Shown: positions 1-11,905 of the stretch, piece after piece
Numbering within the stretch: the stretch's first letter is position 1
How the letters are laid out: each line of letters opens with the position of its first letter
Source of the DNA: Massospora cicadina
Taxonomy: Eukaryota; Entomophthoromycota; Entomophthoromycetes; Entomophthorales; Entomophthoraceae
NCBI GenBank assembly: GCA_022478985.1
Contig: JAKSZP010000180.1
Span: forward strand, 91,673 to 155,672
Direction of reading: 5' to 3'
DNA: 64,000 bases
Position numbers and translations under genes: made by a program
Notes under the pieces: generated by a model
Seen by the model: the letters and a program-made list of their open reading frames with translations, nothing else
Told to the model about the DNA's origin: nothing
Database searches by the model: none

Positions 1-429
1 ACAACTCACACTAAAAACGAGCTCCTCAATTTCATATTTCGCATCCTCATCAAAATCATGAGGGAAATTTGGGATGGGAGTATATTCAAAAAGGGGTTTC
101 ATTGCCCCATGAAGATGTTGGAGGAGTAGGGTGTTGGCAGGAGCTGCTGCTGCTTCTACCGCCACCTTTTTAATATTTTTATAATTGTGGAAAACGTTTT
201 TAGATCTAAAATGGTGGGGACGCAAATTGGGAGGATTTACAAAAAAATCCTCCAAGGCAAAATTGGGCTTTACATTATAATGCTGATCCATAACATCAAT
301 CCATTCAAGCACTTTGAATGAATTTAAATCAGTTAATGCTGGGCCAGACACCAGAGTCAGTGAAGTGGCAGATCCTGATTGGTTGCAAACAGTTGACCAT
401 GGCAGCTCAGCTGAAACTGTCTCAGCCAT
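1..429 (-). CDS. Unrecognised partial ORF, open at the left window edge
   Basis: An uninterrupted minus-strand frame runs from a Met codon at 429 to the window edge, 143 codons, with an in-frame TAA about 40 bases upstream of the Met. It contains the stretch VLEWIDVMDQHYN, a basic block (RSKNVFHNYKNIKKV) and an alanine run, then acidic sequence near the edge. Composition and codon use look coding. The VLEW...MDQHY stretch is vaguely gag-like, and a possible primer-binding site lies upstream at 1651-1668, so this may be the gag of a minus-strand LTR element. A spliced host exon or a LINE ORF1 is also possible. I do not recognise the family. Confidence 0.4.
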   Translation of the reverse strand, partial: MAETVSAELPWSTVCNQSGSATSLTLVSGPALTDLNSFKVLEWIDVMDQHYNVKPNFALEDFFVNPPNLRPHHFRSKNVFHNYKNIKKVAVEAAAAPANTLLLQHLHGAMKPLFEYTPIPNFPHDFDEDAKYEIEELVFSVSC

Positions 430-433
430 CAGC

Positions 434-1400
434 TCAGGATTCCATAATTCCAATGAATTTTTTTAAAATAAATAAATTTTTATTGGCTGCTGCTTTGGAA
501 GCAGTGACAGAATTAGCTGAGGTTGGGGGCGGGAGGATTGCACCCCACTCAAAAAATTTGGGCAACGCAGCAGCCAGCCCAATGCCAAAAGGAGGAGCAG
601 CAGAAGCAACGGAGGCGGAAGCTGCGGGCACTTGCGCTCTGAATGATACAATTTGAAGCACAAGGGGAATATGGTGCAGCTGTTTTTGTCATGCGCCCAA
701 AAGGGCGATCAGGTGCAGATCTGATCACCGTCTGAGGGGAATTGTGAGGTGGATGTCACAATGGAAAGGGTGGATTGTCACAAAGGCGTGAGGCCCTGCC
801 AACTGACCTGCCCCGTTGGAAACCACAAACTGCAAGGTGGGGTCTGTGCCATAAATAGCCAAACTCTCCATCAGTTTGTGTGAAGGCGTTTGTGGGGAGA
901 GAATTGATGGTAAACTGGAAAACTGGACCATTAAAGTGGCCTCATCCAGGAGCTGCATGAAAACAGTTGGAATTTAATTTTTTTGTAAATTATTGGCAGC
1001 TAGATTCTGCTGCATCAGCTTCTGAATGGAAGCCAAGATCAAAATACCCCTTAAAGGGGCGGAAGTCAGTATAGCCAGTGGGTTTAAAAACTGCTGTGGC
1101 CATCTCAATGATGGCTGTTCTAGCGTATGGGAAAATATTCCCATATTTGACCAGAGGCTTAAGTGCAAATTTCTCTGTGGGAGCACCAAAGGGCTCCAGA
1201 GCACTGCTTAGGAGCTTTCAAGGTGGTGGGCCAAGTCCCAAGGGGGAACATAACGCCCAGTAGCATCGGGAGGGCTAGAAGAGCTAGCCCAGGTGTGCTT
1301 CGTTGGTGGCTGAAAGATGCCAGATGGCAGCGCACCACCACCCCAAGCCAGGGCAGCAGGCGTCAATTGCATCAACATTGGTAGGTTTTGGCTCATTTAA
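434..1400 (-). pseudogene. Coding-like GC-richer region, broken minus-strand frames, family unknown
   Basis: Several adjacent minus-strand frames (1396-1208, 1204-974, 958-725, 661-434) follow one another in different registers and lead towards the open frame at the left edge. They include a proline/serine-rich start and a stretch near LLDEATLMVQFSSLPSIL. GC content is clearly higher than in the DNA to the right. This could be one decayed protein with frameshifts or a spliced gene whose introns I cannot place. Its position just downstream, on the minus strand, of the primer-binding-like site at 1651-1668 favours a retroelement gag, but no zinc knuckle or other diagnostic motif is visible. Confidence 0.3.
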
Positions 1401-1900
1401 GCGGTCATTTTTTTGTATTTATAATAAATTCAAATTTGGCTACATTTTTTGTTTCATAGCAAAAGAAATATTGAAATTTTGGGGATCTTCTTAGATTTTC
1501 TTGAACTTCCTCAAATGTGACGATGGGTGGACTTCCCATTAATTAATATTCTTCACTGTTTTATTATGCATCCATTGAATAAAATAATCAATTGGGTTTT
1601 TTTCATGATGATATCAATTAGGTGCAGGTATTTCTAAGTGTCAGTTGAGCCCCCTGTAGTGTGCCCCAGCATTGTTGGGCTTCCATTTTTTGACTTGATA
1701 AGCCATGCCCAAGAATCCCAACAGTTAATAATTGAGGCTTATTAAGTCTCATGAAAAGTATTGTTATTAATTTAATAGGGTGTCAAGTCACTGTTTAAGT
1801 ACCGTCATCTAGATTATCTATCATATAGTAAGTACAGCAAAATGGCCTTGTTAAAAACAAGTGACAAAAAAGAGATATAAATTTAATGACTCAACTTTAT
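1401..1900. other. No gene; spacer or LTR-like sequence
   Basis: AT-rich sequence with no sustained open frame. Apart from the PBS-like match at 1651-1668 I see no feature. The part from about 1673 rightwards could be LTR sequence of the putative left-edge element; no second copy is present in the window to test this. Confidence 0.4.
1651..1668 (-). other. Possible LTR-element primer-binding site
   Basis: The plus strand reads cccctgtagtgtgcccca, close to the reverse complement of the 18-nt site seen just inside the LTRs of elements C, B and D (cccctgtagtgagcacca). A possible LTR terminus (TGTTGGG) starts at about 1673. If real, a minus-strand element has its 5' LTR to the right and its gag at 1-1400. 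Only the PBS resemblance supports this. Confidence 0.3.
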
Positions 1901-2499
1901 TATAATATAGAAATAATGTTTTAATATGCTGTATTCACAATATAAACCCAAAAAGAAAAAGGACTATTAAAATTAATAAAGGAAGAACCTGGAAGGGAGG
2001 CTTGTGGTCAGGCATGTATTCCAGGTGTAATGTCTTTGTATCATATTTTTATAGGGAAAATTAGTGAGTTGTAAACCCAAGTTGGATGAGACTGAGGGTC
2101 AATTAGGTTGATCATTTGACAGCTATTTGATTATTACCTTTTTTGGGTTCATATTAATTTTCTGCCTCTAGTGCTAATTTAAGTAGTTGTCATTTGACCT
2201 TCTGATGATCCATCATTTCAATGAGGCAGAATTTCATCTTAGGGCTACCTTAGGCTCGATTTGGTCTTTTGGAGTTTCAATAGAGTTGAATATGGCTGTG
2301 CTGACTATCAATTTTTCCAGGTGATTTATAGAGGTAATTGATTTATCCCCCTTCTCAGTTCTAGGTGTTGATTTTGATGAGGGAGTCAAAGGGTCAATAT
2401 TCTTTTCATCATGTCTGATATCAGAACATCTGACAGAGGCCTAATCCTATTTTAATGATATCATCTGCTAACTCTTACTGATAGCTTCCAGGCGGCAGG

Positions 2500-4700
2500 T
2501 TTTTCCATTCTGCAGTAAAATTGTTACCAGAAGCGTCAGCTGTGCTGCTTCTCGCATATACAGGTTCCTGAAAGGGGAAATCCCAATCACCCATTAAAGG
2601 CTAAGCCTGTAAACCAACAATGCAGAGAGCAGCAACTGATCCCATTTTGACTTGTAATTGAGGGTTATCTTCATCAGTATCCCTCCTAACATTTTATTCA
2701 CTCATATGACACTTCCATTTGAAGATAATATATAGGGTTGGTAAATTGTTATTTTACTCCCACTAAATCCATTAGCTTTCTCACAACATCTTTTCTGAGA
2801 TTCCATTATTTAAAAGAAAGACTTGAGGGCATCCATTCCTTGTGATAACTTGGCTGTAGAGGAAATCAAAAAGTTGAGTTTGTGGTACATGTCTTGACTG
2901 TGGAGGCTTTGACTCACTTGGTAAAGTTGTGATGGCTGCAATTAAAACTTTGATCCACTGGATGCAGTTAGAAGTAGTCTCATCACTTCATTAGAAAAAA
3001 CTAAAATGGTGCTGTAGGTCTGATTGGTGCAAACCCAAATCATTTCTCCTGAGGGTGGAAACTTGTTCAGGATATACATAACTCTGAAGCTTTATTAACT
3101 TTATCAGACATGGACTTCCAGTAGAATCGCTCCTTCAGGTATACCATCATCCTCTTAATTGTCCATGGGTGACTTGCTTGTGAGCCTCCATCACCAAATC
3201 CATCCAGTCACTGGTTCTGGTGTAAACGTATCATTTGTTCTGCCCTTCTTCTGTATATTTCAATTGACACGCCAGGTGTATTTGGAGCAACTTCTCAAAA
3301 TGGTCTTCCCTTCATCCATTTAATCCTGAAATGCTTCTTCTGGTAACATAATTAGCGTATATTCAATTTCTCTTCTGTGCTTGTAAGTTGAACACTGTTA
3401 TCGTGATAGTTCATCACGTGTTAAGTTTTTTGTTCCCTTCTTGGTGAATGATCTTAAAATTATATCCCTGGGCAGTACTGTCTATCTTGCAAGGCGTCTA
3501 TCAGGATCTTTTATATTCTGCAACCAACGGAATGATGCATGACCCATCATGATCATAAATTTTACCCAGTACATATAATTTTGGAAGTGCTTGACTGCTC
3601 AGATCACCGCCAGCTACTCTTTCTCAGTGATAGTGTAGTTCTTCTCAGCTTTTCTAAACACCTTAGAATAATACTTAATTGGGTGTTCCACCCCTTCTTA
3701 ATCTAACTGGGCCAGTATCACTACAAACCCAATGTCACTTGTTATTGTACAGGTAGAAAGTCTTGTTGAAATCCAGTTGACCAAGATTGGCGCCTCTACT
3801 AATCTTGCTTTTAACTCCTCTAAGTCCTGCTCTTGTCCCAGCACCCGCTAGACCTTTGCTTTCAATGATCAGCAGGTATGTGATGGGTGCAAAAAAGGTT
3901 GTTAATTGGGGATAAACTGCTGGTAATATCCCGCCATCCCTGAGTAACACTTAGATATCCCATATGCCCTTGGGTGGCTCCATAGCCACAATTACTTTGA
4001 CCTTAACCATACTGTGGCTTAATTCCTCTGGTGCCGATCTTGTTCATAATGAACTCCAACTGCTTATTAAAGATGCACTTGCTTTATTTTAACTTCAGAT
4101 TTTAAGTTTCAGCTGGGTAAAGATTTTGCGGAGGCGTTGAAGATGCTTTTGGAAGGTCATTTTGAACATATTAATGTCTTCAAGATAAATCAACAAACTA
4201 GAAAACTTGAGATCATCAAAAATGTGATCCATAACGCGCTGGAAGGTGGCAGGGGCGTTGCAGAGCACCTGTGGCATCCTCGTTAACTCAAACAACCCCT
4301 GATTTCTGATCAGGTGCACTTCTCTTAGTCCTCTAATGAGAGCTCCATCTTCCAGTATCCATTGGCTAGATCTATTGTTGTGAAGTATTTTGCTCTGTTC
4401 AGGCATTTCAGAGTGTTGTCAAAGCGTGGGAGTGGGTAAAAGTTTTTTCCTTATCTCATTCAAGTGGTGGTAGTCCATTATTATGTGATGAGACCCATTT
4501 TCTTTCAACCTAGCAGTAAAAAAAGAAGTCCTTTGACTCTTCATACGCCTCATTAGTCCTGCTTTAGCTAATTGAAAATCTCTTGAGTGATTACAGCAAT
4601 TTCAGTTTTTGAGCTTTTGTAAGGTTGGACTTAAAAGGAATTGTGGAACCTGTATTTATCTTGTATTATCCCCCTTGCAGAGTATATAGTCGTTTGATCT
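2500..4700 (-). pseudogene. Element A pol remnant (RT, RNase H, integrase)
   Basis: The frame at 4406-4095 contains RT sequence after the catalytic strand approach: LFELTRMPQ, CNAPATFQRVMDHIF and a damaged YxDD region (LIYLEDIN), then the helix that follows it. The frame ending at 3735 plus the adjacent one to about 3600 carries the RNase H region (LDFNKTFYLY, then HPIKYYSK and KNYTITEKE spread over frames). At about 2980-2700 there is integrase core sequence in mixed frames (SQVITRNGCPQVFLLNNG, where the usual DNG aspartate is changed). Many stops and frameshifts interrupt it, so it cannot encode a working polyprotein. Confidence 0.7.
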
Positions 4701-7700
4701 GGTACCAAAGATGTCATTGAACTTGTTGAATAACTCATCCAGCTCCTTCTGCTGTTTGAGGGTCACATCCAAAGCCCAAGCTCATCAAAGTCCCCTACAT
4801 CATTTAATGCTTCAATATCGTATCAACTGGTCAGTTGCCTGTGCAATGACTTGTCTTTTCTAAACTCTTATTGGTTAGGTTGTGATTTTTTATAATGATA
4901 GCTAGCTCTCCAGCGTAGTTAATATCTTAAAACCCAGGTAAAGCTCTTGTTCTTGTTTGAAGATTCCAATGCGACTGTAAATTCCAAAATGGTATCCAGT
5001 GGAATCTTCATGCTGATTGACAGGGTCATCTGGCATTGTTCCCCTTGATTAGACCTCAATGTTTTTGCTAGCGCTCAGCGGGAGCTCTTCTTCTGCACTA
5101 AGTGTGGATGGAGCTACCTTACACCTCTCTTTGTAAGGGTGTAGTGGATATGACTATTTATTGATCCATTTCTAATAAATAGTCTGTTGCATCCATGCTT
5201 TACCGTCCTTATCCTTAAATACTAGCGAAGTTTATAACTGATGGCACTCACAGTGCTTGTTGTGAATTAGATTTTTGCTCCAAACTCAAGGGAGAACTGA
5301 ATTCTGATTATGATGTTATTTAGTCAAAAATCTAAAACCACTGATGGTGCCATTAGGATCATGCACCCAAAGCGCAAGGGTAGAGCTGAATAGGCTCCTA
5401 AAATGTGGGTATTCTCTGATTTGGCGGTTCAGTACTTCACGTTGCAGACAATATTGGGCATTGACTTCAGCGTCTTCATGAGCTTAGAGGATTTTATGTT
5501 GACTGTAGCCTTCACGTCCAGTGCTACCAAGACGCGCACTTTCTGGTTAACCACTTCCATTCAGTCACACTCTTACCAAAAGGGTTTTTAGTAGTCATAA
5601 CATCAGGTGCAGATTCTTAAGCTGTCTCAGAGCATCAGCACTCGTTGTAGTCTTGACAGTATCCTTTCTATCTGGATCCAAGTTCTGGAAGGTAGCCATC
5701 ACTAGCTACTCTTTTTCAACTGAGCTATTGGTCCAGGTAGGTTGGTTCACTTGACACAAGTAGGTTTTGCTCAATTTATTTCTGTCAATGCCATAGACTC
5801 TTAACCTAGAAAGCACATCCACCACGCTTGATTCTCCTTATATGTGGTAACCTGCATTGTCCAAATCCTCATCTTTGTGATCATCCTCACACTCAGTATG
5901 CAGATCCACTTAGTTTAGCGCGTTGGTGGTATCCTCTTTGGATGTGTCCTTCTTTTCAGAAGTGAGTAGTGGACAAGATTGGTAGAAGTGCCCAGGTCGA
6001 TATCATTTATCTCAGGTCAATTCTTGACTGGGAAAGCGCTCTGGTGACTAGGAACTATTATCCTTTAGCCCTTGTCATCAATGATGTAGATTGCCTTGCT
6101 TTTTCATCAAATGGGTTTCACGTTGCCTTATACTCCATTTTGTGTGTCCCTTATACATCAAGTAATGCATCTTTAAGAGCCTTTAGGGGCCTCGAGATCT
6201 TCACTATAAGAGTCATACACATCTTCAAGGCGGAGAACATTTCAAATCAAATTAGTAGAACTATTTTCGAAGTAGGTAAATCCATTGTTTCCATTGTCAC
6301 AAATGTTGCGTTTCTGGTAGTAGCAAGAGGAGTAGTTCGCTACCAACTCATTATTGCCCATTTTTTATAAGTAGGAGCTCTTGCTTCATGTTTTGGACGT
6401 CTTAATTAGTAATGAAACCTGAGATTAATATTCTCTTCACCTTGGTCCAAGATATTCATGTCATACGAATATTCTAAGGATCTCTTGAGCCTCATAAGTC
6501 ATGCACCTTGCATGTGGCAAGCCTTTTGGCAGTCGCTAGTGCCATCCAAGATGTTCTCATAGATCTGGAGAAAAGCAGCAATTGTTCTTTCTCCAGGTGT
6601 GTAAATGGTCTTAAAGTAAAAATAAAGTTATTATTTTTTTCAATAGGGTAATCATGCATCATGAGCAGGTTGTGTGGCAGTCAGTTGAATGGCCAATACT
6701 TGTGTCTTCAACCAAATTACTGGTTGAGTTGAGGTAAGTTCAAGTATAGTACTCAGTTAAACCTTCAACTTATCTACACTCTTGTCCATACTAAACAGCA
6801 TTTTGTCGTGATGATCTAAAATATTTCCATATCTATACAGAGCGCAGATGTTTTCTCTTCTCCTTTTCAAAGAAAAATTTGATCCTTTAGATTCTTAATG
6901 GAAGATTCAAACTTCATTTTGGGTTAAGGTCCTCTCACAATAGGAATGGAGGCAATTTTGCTCTTCTAGTGGTCTTCCTGTTGCACTCAAGTTGGTTACA
7001 TAGAGAATGCATTTTTAGTTCAAGGGTATGGGGACTTGAACAGAAAGTATTTTTCTCTCTCATCAGAAGTTCAGAGGAATCTTATATGGGATACTTCTAT
7101 ACTACTTCTTATTAAACTTTTGTGAGGAATATCATGATCTATACTCTGGCTGATGATGCCATTTATGAAGTGAGCACCACATTCGGCTCACTGACCTTAG
7201 CTCACTTAACTTGTGAAGATGATTTGCTGATCAGGGGGTCTACTCTGTGCAGACTAGGCACCAGATAACAGTCGTTTATATTTCAATCGTCCTTATTGAG
7301 CAAATTTTCTACTGATGCTACCCCTTTTAGCATCAATCACTTTGTTAAATTGTTCATTCCCATGGAAAAACTTTTGTTGACACTCACTACATGTTCTCTT
7401 TGTGTTGGCCTTTGGTACACAATGGAATCCAATCTAACCTCTCCCTTGGAAGCTCAGCCTCAAGGTATCCGCATAGATGAGTGTCCTATTCAAACAGAGC
7501 AGATCTCATAGTGGTTCATGAATTCTGCTCAATCGTTAATCCCAGACTGGTTTCTGTAAATTGGATCAATTAAACCAATTCAGGTGAAACAAAAAGGATA
7601 AACTAAGATCATATGGAAAAGCTTTTACTAAAGTTAAGTGAAGTATTTTATACTTCTGGTGAAAACTAAGATATAAATTTGAATGAAATTGAAATTACTT

Positions 7701-9256
7701 TAGGAATGGTGGTAGCAATAATGAGTGTTTCAAAGATCACCTAGTGAGGCAGCATCTAATTGCCACTTTGGTTGCTTCATCATTTGGTTTAGTTCCTGTC
7801 TCTTTAAGCTCCTTCTTTTGGTGATTACCCTGAACCTTAATACCAAGGGGTCCTTTCTTCTGTCACCGCTTCTGAGTTGTGGGCTGCACCTTCTCCTCAG
7901 GTTATTGCTTTATTACCCAATTTGGTAATATGCTTCTTGAATTCAGGTTTATGCAATGGCGTGCCTTTGATGCACCTCGCATCAGATTTTTATATGACTC
8001 TCAAAATTGTTGCTTACCATTTTTGGTAATATTCAGTCGAGATCCTCAATCATTCTATTTGGGAAATTTGGTTAAATAATTGTATCATCATTGGCTAATT
8101 GAAAATACTTTGCCCCCCCAAAGGTACAAAAAGAGGTTAGTTTTTATAGTCTTCTTCAGTGACGTTGTCTTCATTTATTAAATCTTCTGGAGCATCAGGC
8201 ATTTAAATACATTTGCATGACGTCATATTGAGCACTATGAAAATTTCTTAGCTCGTCTAATTTATTAAGACGTTTGTCCAACCCCATACATAGTGGACAA
8301 GTTGCTTACACTTCTACCAGTTTCAGGCTATACTCTGCTCATTTGGAAGTTAAGGAATGATCTGCCAATGCTATCACAGCCTCATCTGCAACACCAGGGT
8401 ATCCCATAGCCAAGAATACTGGCATTTGGCCTTCTGAAGCTTATCAGATGTGTCATTAACTTATCATGGAAACAAGGATATCTGTGACATAGCTTATTTA
8501 GAAAGCACTCATGGCATCAAGTTCACTCTCCATTCTGTTATAGTATATTGTATTGGTAAATAGGGTATTTATAAATCTGGGGGTTTTATACTCAATTCCC
8601 TCTGTAATTAGTACAGATGTTAACTTTCAGCTAAGTGGCTCGCCTTAGCTCCCCAGTTTACTGCACAGGTTTTAAATATGTGCAATCAATAGTTGTTGAT
8701 ATGTAATCTGTAAGATTGTGGGTGATTGATACTAGTATCCAGCTGAGATTTTCACAACCAAATATTTCTTCTGCTCAGGCTTCTCCTTGGAACAGGTGCC
8801 TACAATCTTCAAGACCCACTGATGAAGATAATAATAAATTCTTAGATAAAAAGGGAATTCCTATACTTAAACTCCTCCTCTAGAGTTGTCAACTTCTGAA
8901 TGGTAAAAGATCTTAACATACTGGCAGTAGGTTCAGCGGTTCTTAAGGGAACTTCTACTCTTGAGACCTGACTAATACTTCTGACTTAGAGGTCCTCTCT
9001 TAAGTCTTATCTAGGAATTATGGTTCAATGGCCTTCTTGGTGAAACTTCTATCCCTTCCTCTCTTGACGCAGGAGCTGCGGAGAACATGAAAGTAATATC
9101 TAGTCAAAGGATATCTGGTCCCTCAACTTAATCTCAAGAGTAATAAAGTTATACTAAATGTATAATAGATTAAATATTAGAATATCTACAAAATTTTCAA
9201 GATTCTGCTTTAACAAAGTAATCAACAAGGGAACATATAGGGGATTCAGTGCCCAA

Positions 9257-9277
9257 CTCTTCTGTTGGCGCCCCAAT
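9257..9277 (-). other. Candidate primer-binding site of element A
   Basis: On the minus strand, immediately after a CA-type LTR end at 9278, the sequence reads ggggcgccaacagaag, resembling tRNA-complementary sites of the TGGCGCC class. It differs from the site used by elements B, C and D. Confidence 0.4.
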
Positions 9278-9610
9278 TGGAAAAAAATGCAAGCTGTCAC
9301 TGCTTAATTAACCCTTCACATATCACTCAACAATAAATGAGGCTTCTGCTCATTCATCCAAGCATAATCCACACCAAAAAGATAACAATCCACTATGGGT
9401 TATATTTGGAGGTAGCGTGTCCCAATGCCCTCATCCAACCACAGCGGAGTAATCCCTTTAATTTGCAACCTGTTTAGGTAATGGGACCCTTTACCCATTA
9501 TCAGTAGGTCACGTTGCCTAAAAAGTTAAACTGAAGTTGCTGACACCAAAAGTGTTGTCAACGCCCAGCAGCTATTTAATACATCCTTAGTCAATAGGCA
9601 ACAACATTAA

Positions 9611-9749
9611 TTGACTCCCATAACTTAATTAAATTATCAAAATACACATTGTCAACCTAATCATTTGTTTATTTTCTGAATTGACTCCTAAAAGTTAATG
9701 AAATTATCGATATAAACATTGACAACCTAATCATTTGTTATTGTCTGGC
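9611..9749 (+). repeat. Two-copy tandem repeat, ~70-bp unit
   Basis: The two units at about 9611-9680 and 9681-9749 both begin ttgactcc and both contain cctaatcatttgtt near their end, with scattered substitutions between. They lie at the outer part of the candidate LTR of element A. A local duplication inside a decayed LTR is the simplest reading. Confidence 0.7.
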
Positions 9750-9752
9750 ATC

Positions 9753-11332
9753 ATCCCCAACAAAACATTAGCAACATGGTGGATCAAAACCTGGAGGATT
9801 ACTTAATGTTCATTAAGGATAATTCACCAAACAATAGTATTATATGGAATGATAACTCCCACATCCACTAGTAGGATTTATCCCCTTTTGGATAGGCAGA
9901 TATAATATAATCTGACCATGTGGGATGATATGTCATATTAAAAACCCTAACTGGGTGTCCATAGGTACCATGAGATTCTTAATTTGCATCATCTCATGTA
10001 ACTGATCTAAGCAGTTGATGAGTTAGTAATTTAAGACTTTTGAATGGGAAAATTATTGGCCATTTGTATAGCTTGCTCAATCCTTCTAAGTTATTGGTCC
10101 ATCTATAACTGAGTCTCTGAACTTGGTAAAGTATCTACCAATGGTTAGAGCCTTGTTATGTCTGATTTTGATGGCAGTATCATTCTAAGGATCTGGTCAT
10201 AAATGCCTTGTAAGAAGCTTTTGATGTTAGCTCTATAAGTATTGACATCTCAGACCTAATCATAGGTGAGTCCTCTGCAATTGGTATGGTCAATTATAGC
10301 CTGTGGGAGCTCATCATGTAATTTATACAATTAAATATACATCAATAAAACTCAAAAGCACATCCTTGCATATAAATCACTGTAAACATGAATCTCAATA
10401 ACATTAAATAAAGTTAATAGTAAAGCTAGTAGTCATTCTATCATGCTTATATGAAGGCTATCAAGGTACAGATATCAATGTTGTGGAGAGGTAGCATATG
10501 AAAAGGCTGAAAAACTTTTATATAGTAATTATTACCTCAGGATAAGCTAATTGAAACAAAAACTTCTGGTCAGAGTTGTTACTACCAAACCAAGTTAGGA
10601 TAGATAACTCATAGCGTTGGGCAAGTCCCTGTGGTGAACACAATCTTGTAAATTTTTTGCACCAGTTCATTGCACAAGAGGTAGCCTCTGATGATTATTC
10701 TATGATTATGAGTGGGTCAGAAGTGATAGTGGTAGCCTTCTATACTGATATGATAAAGTTCTATGTGAGCTGTAAGTTGTATAGCCATTAAAAACTTCCC
10801 CTCAGTCATAAGGGTCTTCTAAGATAAAGGGTAGCTCTTCATCTGACTTTTACATAGATTCCCCATATTCATGAGTCAAAGCATACAAGGTCTTTACAGG
10901 GATTGCAGGAAAGATTATGACCAGAACTAGATGTTTCCACCATGGTCCAATTGAGCCAACGGTGGGTGAAGTGGTTATACTAGTGAGCCTTCTGAAGTTA
11001 GCACCACTTGTAATAAATAGGGTGTATGTTTCAAAAGAAGTTTAATATACCATTGAACAACAGGTAGCAATGTGAGGATTGCTACCCCTACAAAAGATAA
11101 AAATAAGGAGAATAACATGGATGGAGAAAGGTATTTATTTGAAAGAGATGCGCTACTAAGTCCCATTGCAGTATATTGTCAACTAACCTCTTGTTAGCTT
11201 GGCTATCAGTACTTCTTATATCATAACCTACTCATCCATAGGCTATTCTAAAATTTTCACTACTATCTTATTAGTCTACTGCATGGGTCGCCCTTGGGTC
11301 AGACTTAGATTACTTGCCAATCGCTGTACTGG
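9753..11332. other. No gene seen; anonymous AT-rich DNA
   Basis: No sustained coding frame, no recognisable transposon protein motif and no terminal repeat could be found here. The base composition matches the surrounding decayed transposon sequence, so this is probably very old element-derived DNA or plain intergenic DNA. Confidence 0.5.
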
Positions 11333-11755
11333 TGCTACGTGTTTATAAGCCATCTCAGCTATTTGTTAAATATTAGGGTTTCTATACCCAATCTAGCCAA
11401 TACTATATATGTGATCAATTGGATTTTTAGAGGAAATTTTAAGCAGTATATTCAGTTTAAAATCTAGACCAACCTTTTTAACAATTCAGATGGGCTAGAA
11501 AGTCCTCAGGGTTAAAGTTATCGTATAAAGATATAAATTTGCCTGTGTGATGCCATTGAGGTATCTGAAATAAAGAAGTACATTTAAGCTTATTGTTTGG
11601 TCACCCGATTTTCAGCACCTACTATATCTAGAATTTAATCAGGGTGTGAGCAAGTTGGGAGCAAGCCCTTGAAGCTAACTTCCATAGATCAAAACAAATT
11701 AATAAGGCAAGGCCTACATCATCTGCTAATGGTTGACCACCTCTAAAGTGGGGAG
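11333..11755 (+). repeat. Left copy of the ~424-bp direct repeat flanking element F
   Basis: This block begins tgctac and ends just before the TGTCATG start of the F 5' LTR at 11756. A second copy in the same orientation lies at 23861-24284, directly after the F 3' LTR. Shared landmarks include tctagaccaacctttttaac, atgggctagaaagtc, aagcttattgtttggt and gtgtgagcaagttggg. By eye the copies differ at roughly a fifth of positions. It has no coding frame. Its end is purine-rich (aaagtggggag). See the findings for possible origins. Confidence 0.85.
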
Positions 11756-11816
11756 TGTCATGTTTACATGACCTTATTGAGGGCATAAACATCAAGGACA
11801 AGGCTGGGAGGCAAGA
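11756..11816 (+). repeat. Element F 5' LTR, first part (before the LINE)
   Basis: The first ~60 bases of the F LTR, matching 22971 onward in the 3' LTR. It ends with the 17-bp sequence aaggctgggaggcaaga, which is repeated after the LINE and is the LINE target-site duplication. Confidence 0.85.
11800..11816 (+). repeat. LINE target-site duplication, left copy
   Basis: The sequence aaggctgggaggcaaga occurs here and again at 17892-17908, on either side of the LINE. The unoccupied sister LTR at about 23013 has a single similar sequence, confirming insertion rather than a chance repeat. Confidence 0.9.
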
Positions 11817-11905
11817 ATCTCTTTCTGCTAAGCATCACTTTTCGAAAATCAATTCAGCCTGAAATTTAGCTCCACTAAAGAGATTTACGAAAACTATTAG
11901 CAAAT

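Larger units (their letters stand above)
1900..9752 (-). mobile_element. Decayed Ty3/gypsy LTR retrotransposon (element A)
   Basis: Minus-strand remnants occur in the order expected for Ty3/gypsy pol: reverse transcriptase about 4700-3960, RNase H about 3950-3480, integrase about 3300-2700. Upstream sequence from about 5500 to 9250 would hold protease and gag but has no recognisable frame. A candidate 5' LTR edge lies at 9278, next to the sequence ggggcgccaacag (minus strand), which resembles a tRNA primer-binding site. The candidate LTR shares a segment with the LTRs of element B (an acctg..ttaggtaatggga..ttaccca block), suggesting a related family. I could not find the matching 3' LTR on the left, so that end is approximate. 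Confidence 0.65.

Noticed and set aside
434..663. Leucine-rich minus-strand frame that looks like a signal peptide or membrane helix.
   Set aside because: It is the out-of-frame reading of an alanine/proline-rich stretch; composition explains the leucine run.
5969..6370. 133-codon plus-strand frame inside element A.
   Set aside because: It runs antisense to the expected gag/protease part of element A, has no motif, and the region is otherwise fully decayed.
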